A stretch of DNA of 64,000 nt. Source: Vibrio gelatinilyticus. Its GTDB lineage: Bacteria; Pseudomonadota; Gammaproteobacteria; Enterobacterales; Vibrionaceae. This document shows positions 9,808 to 18,108 of the stretch, in pieces. A program made the position numbers and the translations under genes. Below the pieces are notes generated by a model. The model saw nothing but the letters and a program-made list of their open reading frames with translations, did no database searches and had not been told where the DNA came from. Numbering within the stretch: the first letter of the stretch is position 1; each line of letters starts with the position of its first letter. The stretch covers positions 62,001 to 126,000 of the forward strand of contig NZ_JAJNNZ010000001.1 of assembly GCF_022836845.1 (NCBI RefSeq), read 5' to 3'.

Positions 9808-10662
9808 TCAATTTTTACGATCTGAAGGGGGAGCAATAAGATATTTTATCTTTTGGGGGAGCGTTAGCTTGCTATCGAAAAGCTCATTTAATAGGTCTTT
9901 CCATTCTGAAAATGTCACTGTAATAGGATTGAAGCTATTTACTGCCTTGGTGACACCGTAACGCACAACTTCAACTTCAGGTTCAAATGTTCCGAATAAA
10001 CGATCCCAAACAATGAGAATGCCGGCATAGTTCTTATCAATATATTGTGGATTTTGACCATGATGAACTCTATGATGCGATGGCGTATTAAATACCCTCT
10101 CTAACCAGCCAAGGTTTCGGATCCACTGAGTATGAACAAAAAACTGCAATCCCAAATTCAGTAGCACCGCAAACACTACCCAATTTGGTGGATAACCGAT
10201 AACGATTAATGGCACCCAAAATAGCCACATTCCGGCCAGTGGATACATTAAGCTCTGTCTAAAGGCAGTACTAAAATTCATGTTTTCAGAACTATGGTGG
10301 ACAACATGTGCCGCCCACATCCAGCGAACTCGATGGCTACAGCGATGAAACCAGTAGTACGCGAAATCCTGCAAAATGAGTAGTAGAATAAAAGATAGCA
10401 CCGTGATTTCGATAGACAACAACGTCCAGTCAAAGATAACAAGATAAAGCTTCGCGATAAAGAGACCAGTGATCAGATCCGATGCTTGATGCATTGCCGC
10501 CAATGAAAAATTGCATACCACTTCTGAAAGCGTGTAATGTCCGTTTTTAGGCAACTTCCCCCGGCGCTGCCCAAGAAAATACTCAGCCAAAATACAGAGT
10601 GTAAACAGTGGTGCCATTATGAGTAACAACCACTCGGGATTCGCTACAATAGAGTTATTCAT
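9808..10662 (-). CDS. Fatty acid hydroxylase / sterol desaturase family membrane protein
   Basis: A 284-residue integral membrane protein with the three histidine clusters of the non-haem diiron hydroxylase superfamily: HRCSH (106-110), HVVHH (119-123) and HHRVHH (196-201). Hydrophobic segments lie at about 12-30, 63-100 and 138-175. Such enzymes hydroxylate or desaturate lipids at the membrane; the substrate here cannot be told. It is 10 bases downstream of the DUF2804 gene on the same strand, so the two are probably co-transcribed. Confidence 0.85.
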   Translation of the reverse strand: MNNSIVANPEWLLLIMAPLFTLCILAEYFLGQRRGKLPKNGHYTLSEVVCNFSLAAMHQASDLITGLFIAKLYLVIFDWTLLSIEITVLSFILLLILQDFAYYWFHRCSHRVRWMWAAHVVHHSSENMNFSTAFRQSLMYPLAGMWLFWVPLIVIGYPPNWVVFAVLLNLGLQFFVHTQWIRNLGWLERVFNTPSHHRVHHGQNPQYIDKNYAGILIVWDRLFGTFEPEVEVVRYGVTKAVNSFNPITVTFSEWKDLLNELFDSKLTLPQKIKYLIAPPSDRKN

Positions 10663-10671
10663 AGTCGTCTA

Positions 10672-11721
10672 TCACCATTTCGCATAATGATCTTCGACTA
10701 AACCGATGACCTGATTGAGTTCGACTCTATGGCCTGAAGTATCAATGACGTAGCCTTCAAAATGCCCAATGAACTGACGAAAATTGCTTTTTAAAAAGTA
10801 GACATTCATCTTCTCTTTTCTGGTATTAATTGGCTTAAATTGTAGATCAACGCGCCCGTCTTTGGTGCTGACTCTCCATGTTTGCTCATAGGGTTTATGA
10901 CGATCAAAAACAAAGTTGACCAGTCCAAGATGGATTCTCTGATTACCTATCCATAATACGTTTTCGCACTCGCCCGTTTCATTCACTCCCTGTGCTAAAT
11001 TTAACCCCACGCCTACACCTTCAACAACGGCATTTAGGCTCGCCCAGCGCCAACTGGTTTCTCGCCTCATATAACCTGCGGAAAAATCGTAGCTGGCTAA
11101 GCAGCGAGTGATATCCTGAGTTTGCCCCCTCACCTTCAGCTCACCAGCAAGACCTAATGCATTGTGTTTTTGAGTGTATGTCCAGCCGCGATAGCCAGTG
11201 GGTGTGCACATCGCAAGGGGATAACTTTCTTGATCAGCCGTTAATTGGACATCGCACTGCACACCATTGGTATTGATTTTTACCCGCCACTCCCCTTCGT
11301 GAATCAAAAACTGAATCGCATTATGATGGATAGAGGCCTGACCAAAAGATGAGGAAGGCGTAGTTTGGTAACCCAGGTTCATTGGACGTAGCCACGACTC
11401 TTCGTGAAGAGTGTTGGACTCTATCTCATAGAGATAACAAAACCCAGAACCGAGATAGCGGATATCGGCGATCGCAATACCAATTAAGTAATCGGGTGTC
11501 ACAATGCACACAAACTGAAACTGCTTGTAATGAAAATACTTAGCCCAACGTGATGCGAGACCATCCATTTCATTGAAATATTTGAACTTATCTATTCCAA
11601 GATCAGAAAATAAATTATCAAACTGGCCAAATTGTGGCTGACCTGCGTCTGTAATCAACGACCCTTGATGTAATCGCACCGATTCGCTCCTAATGAAATT
11701 GCGCCACTTCGGATTGGACAT
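10672..11721 (-). CDS. DUF2804 family protein
   Basis: A 349-residue protein that I recognise as DUF2804, from the N-terminal LITDAGQPQFGQFDN and the spread of aromatic-rich beta-strand motifs (CTPTGYRGWTYTQK, WRWASLNAVV, NVLWIGNQRIHLG). No signal peptide or membrane helix is visible. The fold is probably calycin-like beta structure and the function is unknown. It is 10 bases upstream of the fatty acid hydroxylase-family gene, which suggests a lipid-related role (inference). The start at 11721 has only a weak ribosome site. Confidence 0.7.
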   Translation of the reverse strand: MSNPKWRNFIRSESVRLHQGSLITDAGQPQFGQFDNLFSDLGIDKFKYFNEMDGLASRWAKYFHYKQFQFVCIVTPDYLIGIAIADIRYLGSGFCYLYEIESNTLHEESWLRPMNLGYQTTPSSSFGQASIHHNAIQFLIHEGEWRVKINTNGVQCDVQLTADQESYPLAMCTPTGYRGWTYTQKHNALGLAGELKVRGQTQDITRCLASYDFSAGYMRRETSWRWASLNAVVEGVGVGLNLAQGVNETGECENVLWIGNQRIHLGLVNFVFDRHKPYEQTWRVSTKDGRVDLQFKPINTRKEKMNVYFLKSNFRQFIGHFEGYVIDTSGHRVELNQVIGLVEDHYAKW

Positions 11722-11975
11722 CCGACCAGTAACATATATTTAACATCATTTTACCGTGAAGTCGAGATGACACATCACAATCAGGGCATTGAAAGAGGTG
11801 AGAAAAGAAGACCAGCGTAAAGCGCCTATGCTTCAAGAGAAAAGCGGCAACGATGCTCGCTATGAGCGAGATAATGTTCAAATGTTTATAGATCACAACA
11901 AACTGCTTGCGTTCATACGACAGCAAAAAAGGAGCGGTTACAAATCGCCGAGTCGATTAAAATCAACTACCTTAG

Positions 11976-12012
11976 AATAAAAGCAGGGCCGCCTATCGGA
12001 CCTGCTTTTATT
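11976..12012 (-). terminator. Terminator downstream of the SHOCT gene
   Basis: AATAAAAGCAGG and CCTGCTTTTATT form a long stem, with the loop region partly paired. On the minus strand it ends the two-gene small-protein unit. Between it and the DUF2804 start (about 11722-11975) I see no credible gene. Confidence 0.75.
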
Positions 12013-12230
12013 TAAAGTTGTCGCTTGATCTCATCCAGTTCAGTTCGACTAATTTCCCCTGCCGCGTAGCGCTTCTTGGCTATTTCCAGTGGTGTCTCGC
12101 TGGGTGTCTCTCCCCGAACACGGTAGGCTAAAATCAACCAGACCAACACGACCGCGAATAGAATCCAGAATAAGAACATAGAGTGCCCTCCTGTCATCAT
12201 CCAAGAGTGATAGAAGTCATGCATACCCAC
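12012..12230 (-). CDS. Small membrane protein with SHOCT domain
   Basis: 72 residues. The N-terminal part MGMHDFYHSWMMTGGHSM is rich in Met and His. One transmembrane helix follows (about 18-36), then a C-terminal SHOCT motif (TPLEIAKKRYAAGEISRTEL) found in many short proteins, often linked to oligomerisation. It follows the Met/His-rich exported protein after a 3-base gap. A ribosome site, GGAGGTGGG, precedes the ATG. The Met/His content suggests metal (copper or silver) handling, but that is inference. Confidence 0.8.
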   Translation of the reverse strand: MGMHDFYHSWMMTGGHSMFLFWILFAVVLVWLILAYRVRGETPSETPLEIAKKRYAAGEISRTELDEIKRQL

Positions 12231-12233
12231 CTC

Positions 12234-12560
12234 CTATTCACTCTCTTCAGGATTGTCTAACGGTTGCCAGCGTCCATGACATCCAAAACGAGCGACTCCA
12301 TCTCTGCCCTTATAATTAGCGTGCATTTGGTTCATCCATTCCTGCATCGCTTGAGGGTTTTCATGCATGCTTTCCATCCAAGCCTGCATTGCTTCAGGGT
12401 TACCCCGAAGTTCAAGCATGGCTTGATACTGCGGATTATCTTCATTCATCATTGGATGCTGAAAACCCATTTGCGCGTAGCCGCCGCCCATATGAGCTAA
12501 TACACCTACTGAAAGGAGTAATGCAGCGACAATGGTTAAAGTTCTGGTTAAAGTTCTCAT
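12234..12560 (-). CDS. Met/His-rich exported small protein
   Basis: I chose the ATG at 12560 because GGAGGG sits 7 bases upstream; the frame is open 5 codons further. The 108-residue product has a signal peptide (MRTLTRTLTIVAALLLSVGVLA) and a mature part rich in Met and His with repeated units of the form NPEAMQAWMESMHE / NPQAMQEWMNQMHA. No known family is recognised. Repeated Met in such spacing can bind Cu(I) or Ag(I). The gene is divergent from an OmpR-type two-component system whose sensor is also Met/His-rich, so it is a plausible target (inference). Confidence 0.75.
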   Translation of the reverse strand: MRTLTRTLTIVAALLLSVGVLAHMGGGYAQMGFQHPMMNEDNPQYQAMLELRGNPEAMQAWMESMHENPQAMQEWMNQMHANYKGRDGVARFGCHGRWQPLDNPEESE

Positions 12561-12655
12561 AATACGTCCCTCCATCTTTCTGTTTTCTTCAATTCAATTA
12601 CAGCAGATCGGGCACGTCGAAGTGTGTCACAAATGCCATTAATTCTTTCATTTGA

Positions 12656-12667
12656 TGACAGATGTCA
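12656..12667. promoter_or_regulatory. Candidate response-regulator palindrome in divergent promoter region
   Basis: TGACAgaTGTCA is an inverted repeat in the 184-base gap between the Met/His-rich protein gene and the response regulator gene. It resembles the half-sites of CusR-type copper boxes (ATGACA-N2-TGTCAT). A TTGACA at 12671-12676 could be the -35 of the regulator promoter. Confidence 0.35.
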
Positions 12668-12744
12668 GGTTTGACAAACTTTGCCACACTTTTCCTAACA
12701 ATCTGGTTATATTGAATAATAAGACACCGTAAAGAGGCATCAGG

Positions 12745-13467
12745 ATGGAACGCACCTACCATATTCTTGTCGTTGACGACCACGCAGAAATCCGCGACCT
12801 GCTCAAGCGCTTTCTGAGCCAACACGGTTTTACGGTAAGCGTGGCCGTAGACGGAAATGAGATGGACAAGTTACTGACCCATAGCCCCTTCGACCTCATC
12901 ATTCTTGACTTGATGTTGCCTGGTAGAGACGGGATAACACTATGTAAAGAAATCCGCACGGACTCAAATATCCCAATCATTATGTTAACGGCTCTAGGGG
13001 AAGATATTGACCGAATTATCGGTTTGGAGGTCGGTGCCGATGATTACATCGCAAAACCGTTCAACCCAAGGGAGTTGCTTGCACGTATCAAGTCTGTGCT
13101 AAGACGACATTTCGCCATTCCGAATGTAACTGAGCAGATCTCGGCTATCGAGCGCTACCATTTCGCTGACTGGACACTCAATGCCATCACTCGTGACTTA
13201 GTCAATCCCGACGGTATTCTAATCACGCTTACGTCTACCGAATTTGAACTACTGTTGGCTTTTCTGACGCATCCAAACGTCGTGCTCAAAAGAGAAGACC
13301 TGTTGAAGCTCGTTCAAGGTCGAGGGGCAGATGTCTATGACAGAGCCGTAGACACACTAATTAGTCGACTAAGAAAAAAAGTCGAAACCAACCCCAAAGC
13401 GCCCAAATTGATCAAAACTATCTGGGGCGGCGGTTACCAGTTCAGTTGTGAGGTGAGTCATGACTAA
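12745..13467 (+). CDS. OmpR/PhoB-family response regulator
   Basis: 240 residues: receiver domain (about 5-118) with phospho-acceptor Asp55 in LIILDLMLPG, the acidic pair DD at 11-12 and the conserved Lys in DDYIAKPF, followed by a winged-helix DNA-binding domain (about 140-236, ending WGGGYQF). It starts after GAGGCATCAGG. It overlaps the histidine kinase gene by 8 bases, so the two form one unit. It probably controls the divergent Met/His-rich protein genes as well as itself (inference). Confidence 0.92.
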   Translation: MERTYHILVVDDHAEIRDLLKRFLSQHGFTVSVAVDGNEMDKLLTHSPFDLIILDLMLPGRDGITLCKEIRTDSNIPIIMLTALGEDIDRIIGLEVGADDYIAKPFNPRELLARIKSVLRRHFAIPNVTEQISAIERYHFADWTLNAITRDLVNPDGILITLTSTEFELLLAFLTHPNVVLKREDLLKLVQGRGADVYDRAVDTLISRLRKKVETNPKAPKLIKTIWGGGYQFSCEVSHD

Positions 13468-14863
13468 TTGGTACCAAAGCCTAAAACTCATTCACCAAAT
13501 CGGCCTCGTGATTTTATTGGGCTTCGGATTGAGTTTTTTCCTTTCTATTTACCTCCTTTCTTCGGAGAAATCTGAAAACCTGAGTTTTTTATCATCTTCA
13601 GGGGCAATTCAAAGGGTCATTTCCGTTACTGATATTCTGGCTCAAACACCCACAGAACTCCATTCATCTATTCTTCACGCTAGTCAAAGCACCGACCTGT
13701 CGCTTTCCATTTCTCGGCGACCTCAGGTGGACGAACCTACTCGCCATTCTTCTGAAGAACTACTGCTTATGCGCAGACTTAATCAAGCCGGCCTTGAGCA
13801 GGTACATCTTGCTTTGGTCAAACGCGAGCGCCCTATCCTAAATATGAGTGATATGCATGATGCGATGATGACTGGAATGAGTATGAGAGAGATGCATAGC
13901 AGCAGAACGAGTTACGTCGCGACCATCGACGGTTCGGTAAAACTTGGCGCCGCTACCTGGCTGAACTTTTCCTCTGGCATCCAGCAAAATACGACACACT
14001 GGTCAACAGGGATTATCCTGTCTATTGTGAGTGTTATGGTCATTACGGTCGGTGGTTGTATCCTAGTCATTCATAAAGCGCTGACACCAATAAGAACGCT
14101 GGGAACGTCAGCTCGCCAATTTGCTCAAAACCGACAAGTTTCACCAATTGAAAATCAAGGGCCCGTTGATTTATTGCCCACGATCACTGCCTTTAACGAA
14201 ATGCAAACTCAGTTAGCTGACTATATTCAAGAACGAAGCAAACTCCTAGCGGCTATCTCACACGATTTACGAACACCACTGACAAGCCTCAGACTAAGAT
14301 TGGAATTTATTGAGGAAAGTGAAGACAAACAACAGATGTTACGTACCTTAACTATCATGGATAAGATGCTTTCTAGTACGATGAGGTTCGCAAAGGATGA
14401 CAGCCAATTAGAAACCAGACAACGCACAAACATAAACAGTTTGATGCAAGCCATTGTGGATGAGTACTCGGACAAGAACGTTCATATCGAATATCAAGAC
14501 ACTGAAGTACTAGTCGAAACCGTTCCCCCATTAAGTATACGAAGAATGATCGAAAACCTAGTCAACAACTCCGTACAATACGGGGGTGAGAAAAACACGA
14601 TTGAACTCAAGGCTCAAAAGCAAGGCGGTTTCCTAAAAATTGAGGTGAGTGATACCGGTATAGGAATTGAAGAAGATAAGCTACAGGACGTGGTCAAACC
14701 CTTTACCCGTTTAGACTCTGCGCGAGGCACTAGCGGTTCGAATGTTGGACTGGGTTTGTCCATAACCAGTACCCTAGCCAGTGCTTACGGTGGCAAGCTT
14801 GTCTTACAAAAAAACACCCCATCTGGGTTGGTTTGTACCTTTACTATCGCACTCAATACGTAA
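13460..14863 (+). CDS. Sensor histidine kinase partner
   Basis: 467 residues. Two transmembrane segments (about 11-33 and 177-200) flank a periplasmic domain. A HAMP region follows, then HisKA with His268 in AISHDLRTPLTSLRL, and a HATPase with N box NLVNNSVQYG, G1 DTGIGI and G2 GLGLS. The periplasmic part contains MSDMHDAMMTGMSMREMHSS (about 132-152), dense in Met and His, a feature seen in copper/silver sensors. The ligand is inferred only from this. Confidence 0.9.
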   Translation: MTNWYQSLKLIHQIGLVILLGFGLSFFLSIYLLSSEKSENLSFLSSSGAIQRVISVTDILAQTPTELHSSILHASQSTDLSLSISRRPQVDEPTRHSSEELLLMRRLNQAGLEQVHLALVKRERPILNMSDMHDAMMTGMSMREMHSSRTSYVATIDGSVKLGAATWLNFSSGIQQNTTHWSTGIILSIVSVMVITVGGCILVIHKALTPIRTLGTSARQFAQNRQVSPIENQGPVDLLPTITAFNEMQTQLADYIQERSKLLAAISHDLRTPLTSLRLRLEFIEESEDKQQMLRTLTIMDKMLSSTMRFAKDDSQLETRQRTNINSLMQAIVDEYSDKNVHIEYQDTEVLVETVPPLSIRRMIENLVNNSVQYGGEKNTIELKAQKQGGFLKIEVSDTGIGIEEDKLQDVVKPFTRLDSARGTSGSNVGLGLSITSTLASAYGGKLVLQKNTPSGLVCTFTIALNT

Positions 14864-14901
14864 ACACTGTCCATACGTAAATAGCACTAGTGACAAAGAA
14901 A

Positions 14902-14925
14902 AGGGCCAACATCAAGGTTGACCCT
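14902..14925 (-). terminator. Terminator downstream of the 79-residue gene
   Basis: On the minus strand AGGGTCAAC and GTTGGCCCT pair (one G-U) with a 6-base loop, followed by TTTCTTT. It lies between the convergent kinase gene and the small hypothetical gene. Confidence 0.55.
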
Positions 14926-14945
14926 AAAAACGTGCTAGCAAAAAT

Positions 14946-15185
14946 TCATTCGGCAGTCGACAGAATGCTATCAACTGTTCCCATTGTTACCGTTTTGTCG
15001 GCAACATGACGACCACCGTCGTCGTATAACGAAATTTTAAATCCATCATCATTTAGGCTATCGACAACTGGGACACTTAGCCACATCGCCACGATATCCC
15101 CGCATCTTTTACCTAAAGTTTCACCTAGCACTATCTGCTCATTTGCTACCTGATAAAAAGCTCGGATCTTGGATTGTTGAATCAT
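14946..15185 (-). CDS. Hypothetical protein, 79 residues
   Basis: I do not recognise a family. The product is soluble and mixed in composition, with no signal peptide or membrane segment (motifs FYQVANEQIVLGETLG, VPVVDSLNDDGFKISLYDDG). Support for a real gene is the purine-rich ribosome site GGGGGGAAGT directly before the ATG and a terminator-like hairpin just past its stop. It stands alone between the histidine kinase and the CinA-like gene. Confidence 0.55.
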   Translation of the reverse strand: MIQQSKIRAFYQVANEQIVLGETLGKRCGDIVAMWLSVPVVDSLNDDGFKISLYDDGGRHVADKTVTMGTVDSILSTAE

Positions 15186-15364
15186 ACTTCCCCCCGTGCA
15201 GTGCTACTACTTTCAAGGTGAACTTTGATCCTACTCAAATTTTAAGAAATAACCACTCTCAATAATGAGACAAACTATGATGAGTATGAAAAATATCAGG
15301 CTAGCGTGTAGACCGATAACGAATATTCAAATAACAAATGGCTATATTCTTAAATAACAGGCTA

Positions 15365-16606
15365 TTAGTGATTCAGAGCTTCTGGCGGTAAATACATGTC
15401 TTTTTCCCGTGTTAGGAAACCATAATCAGCGAACAACGGCTTACCCTCAAGGAACCTTCTCAACATATCTGCAGCTACCGTTCTAATCACCACCTTCTGG
15501 TCTAGCGAATTATACTGACGCTGGAATGACAATACTTGGCCCCACTCCCCTTTAGGAGTCGCCAATGCGATGGCAAAACGATTGTCGACAAGTCTGCCAG
15601 TCACTACGGATATGTCGGTATTGCAATTAGATTTTGTCGCGCCAGCTAACGCAAAGGTTGCTCCTAGCATATCTTCTTTGTCTAGCGGAGATGCCGTCAT
15701 TTTACCTAAAACCCAAGATGCCGAGCAGTGCTGTGCCACTTTAGGTTCCTCTTGTAACCAAGCGGTCAATTGCCCCTGCGTTGCATGCTCGGCAATGGCT
15801 ATCGATTGTTGGGCTGTTTCCAGTAGATGTCCAAGCCTTGTAAGCAATGGTTCGTCAATACTGACAACATTACTGTGTAACAGACGCTCAACTAACGATA
15901 ACACTCGGTTTCTGCGCTCTAAATCAGCCGATGGACCAAATAGTTTAACTTCGATAAAGGGCAAGTACGAGCGATAACCTAGCTCAAAGCCTTCTGGAAG
16001 GTGTACTTCTTTGAGAGTGTCTGCAATGCCTGACTCTGAAAGACCAAAGGTGTACAAACGGCTGCAGCTTCTTCCTTGCAACATAGGAAATTGTGCTGTG
16101 AGATCTGGTAGAATCTGTTCTTCGATCATCTTCTTAAATTCACTTGGTACCCCAGGTGTAAAATAGAAAAGACAATCATTGATCTTCATCTTGAACCCAC
16201 ACGCTGTGCCAATAGGATTGTCGATAACAGTTGAACCGTCAGGTAGCATGGCTTGTTTGATGTTACTCTCGGGCATGCTCTTGCCGCGCTTGGCATAAAA
16301 TTCTTTTAATCTATTGAGCCATGCTTGATGAAGAATCAATGGCTGTTCTGAAGCTGCCGATGCGACTTCCGCGGTAAGATCATCAGAAGTGGGCCCCAGC
16401 CCCCCATTGACAATCACAACATCCATATTCAGACTGAGCATCACTAATTCTTGTGTTAACGCACTACGTTGATCACCGACAGTCGCTCGCTTGTACATAG
16501 CCAAGCCATTCTCAAAAAACAACCGACTTACCCAAGCAGCATTAGTATCGACAATATCGCCGTAAAGCACTTCTTCACCGGTACTCAGCATAGCTATTTT
16601 CTTCAT
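15365..16606 (-). CDS. CinA-like protein (YfaY-type)
   Basis: 413 residues. The N-terminal MoeA/MogA-like domain (about 1-170) has the motifs STGEEVLYGDIVDTNAAW and VVNGGLGPTSDDLTAE of the CinA family. The C-terminal domain (about 250-413) is that of NMN deamidases, but the usual AESCTGG motif reads AEHATQG here. The PncC-type deamidase activity may therefore be lost, as in YfaY-like paralogues. The start has AGAGGTTGAA upstream. It stands alone on the minus strand. Confidence 0.85.
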   Translation of the reverse strand: MKKIAMLSTGEEVLYGDIVDTNAAWVSRLFFENGLAMYKRATVGDQRSALTQELVMLSLNMDVVIVNGGLGPTSDDLTAEVASAASEQPLILHQAWLNRLKEFYAKRGKSMPESNIKQAMLPDGSTVIDNPIGTACGFKMKINDCLFYFTPGVPSEFKKMIEEQILPDLTAQFPMLQGRSCSRLYTFGLSESGIADTLKEVHLPEGFELGYRSYLPFIEVKLFGPSADLERRNRVLSLVERLLHSNVVSIDEPLLTRLGHLLETAQQSIAIAEHATQGQLTAWLQEEPKVAQHCSASWVLGKMTASPLDKEDMLGATFALAGATKSNCNTDISVVTGRLVDNRFAIALATPKGEWGQVLSFQRQYNSLDQKVVIRTVAADMLRRFLEGKPLFADYGFLTREKDMYLPPEALNH

Positions 16607-16739
16607 TTCAACCTCTTATCTTACGATATCCGTCTAGAATGACAGGTCCTGACAAAATATCAATGGCTTCACTACAGGGGACAATTCCGCTTTCTGACTG
16701 GCGAGCTACCTCCTCTTCAGAGGCGCCTAACGATATGAA

Positions 16740-17232
16740 TTAGTGCTGCTCTACGAAATCGTTTGTCAACATAGAATGTATAAGCGACACATATTCAGAA
16801 AGATCCAGTAGCCAGAAACAAAAATAGCTAAGAGAACTCCATAATAATACTGACACTAGTAACCAAGAGAACATTGGTAGGTGCGATTGCTTCAAACGCT
16901 GGCATATCAGTGTATACAGTGGGATCCCAATAAGTACCGGAGCTAGAAGTGCACTACTTCGATAGCCATACTTGCGCCAATGACGAAGAAAACGCCGTAG
17001 CCTTGGGCGGAATACTAGACGCCTGGCACGAACATGCCAAATAGGAATAAGTGGAGCAATGACCCAGCCCACAAAGCCTGCAAACATAGCTGGCATGACG
17101 TTATAAAGAAGCATTTCTGGATAACTAAAGCCCAAAAAACGCAGCCAACGCTGGGCCTGTGTACGTTTTCCAGACGCTCAAGACCGCCATAAACAAAGCG
17201 ATCGTCCAATAATATTCTTGGGCAAACGCCAT
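16740..17232 (-). pseudogene. Multi-pass membrane protein gene with a frameshift
   Basis: The frame from ATG 17232 gives MAFAQEYYWTIALFMAVLSV then WK. It runs out of frame at AAAA (17166-17169). The next frame continues RTQAQRWLRFLGFSYPEML and on to 16740, with three more hydrophobic segments. Removing one A joins the frames into a ~164-residue protein with about four membrane helices. The downstream frame alone has only a TTG start (17135). I do not recognise the family. The homopolymer position makes either a recent mutation or a read error possible. Confidence 0.6.
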
Positions 17233-17489
17233 AAGTAGAATCCATATCCAAACGTTATAAACATAGTGTTAGCGTGAGATTATGACAAAGACAACATTAA
17301 CGTCGTGAAAGATTTTGTCTTTTTACAATAACCATAAATTAACTGTGGTTAAGTTAACTCTTTTGCTATTTAACCATCCTGCATACTTCAAAAAGTAGAC
17401 ATCCGTCATGCATGGCGACACGAATACTCCTAAACTGAAATTAACATTATCAGATAGTTATTCTATCTGACATCCGAGGAGGACATTGT

Positions 17490-18005
17490 ATGAGCCGTAG
17501 TACATTCATCGTCAACTTTGTTGGCCAGGCGACACCGGCAACCATTAAACACCTGTCCGCCGTTACTCATGAAAACGGTGGGAAATGGTTAATCAGTAAA
17601 GTGAATTTTATCGAAGACCACGTGGCTGCTGTGATCAAAATCGAGCTTCCTAGCGTGAACGCTGACGTTGTCAAAGAAGCGTTTCGTTCGCAATCGGGGC
17701 TGACCACGGAAATCGTCGACACTGACCAACATGTTCACGATCACGAAAAGATATATCAAATCCGCCTTGATGCCAGCGACCGTGCTGGAATTGTCAACGA
17801 GATAACACACGTGCTTGACGCGCAAGATATCCGCTTATTGGATATGGATTGTCATCGTGTATTTATTGCTGGTGGTGGTGGGATCAGCTCTAGTCTCTTT
17901 ACTGCCAATATGGCGCTAAAAATACCAACAGCGATGAATATTCAGGACGTGGCTAATGAATTAGAGTCATTAAGTGAAGATACACGTGTTATTGTTGAGT
18001 CATAA
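17490..18005 (+). CDS. GcvR-like ACT-domain regulator
   Basis: 171 residues made of two ACT domains (about 1-85 and 92-171). The second has the ligand-site pattern DRAGIVNEITHVLDAQDIRLLD. This is the organisation of the glycine cleavage system repressor GcvR family, which acts through protein-protein contact rather than DNA binding. The start follows GAGGAGG at good spacing. It is followed by a strong bidirectional terminator. No gcv genes are nearby, so the target is unknown. Confidence 0.8.
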   Translation: MSRSTFIVNFVGQATPATIKHLSAVTHENGGKWLISKVNFIEDHVAAVIKIELPSVNADVVKEAFRSQSGLTTEIVDTDQHVHDHEKIYQIRLDASDRAGIVNEITHVLDAQDIRLLDMDCHRVFIAGGGGISSSLFTANMALKIPTAMNIQDVANELESLSEDTRVIVES

Positions 18006-18055
18006 AGGCTTGTCATTATTAATAAAGACAGCAAAACTCTGTTCTTACTATTAAT

Positions 18056-18087
18056 GAAGAGCCCCACTTTTTTAAGTGGGGCTCTTC
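18056..18087. terminator. Bidirectional terminator
   Basis: A 14-bp stem (GAAGAGCCCCACTT/AAGTGGGGCTCTTC) with a TTTT loop lies between two convergent genes, the GcvR-like gene (plus) and the BCCT transporter (minus). It can serve both. Confidence 0.8.
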
Positions 18088-18108
18088 TGTATATTCATTG
18101 GTAATCAG

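Noticed and set aside
11690..11926. 78-codon minus-strand frame upstream of the DUF2804 gene
   Set aside because: No ribosome site or family; its 3' end overlaps the start of the DUF2804 gene.
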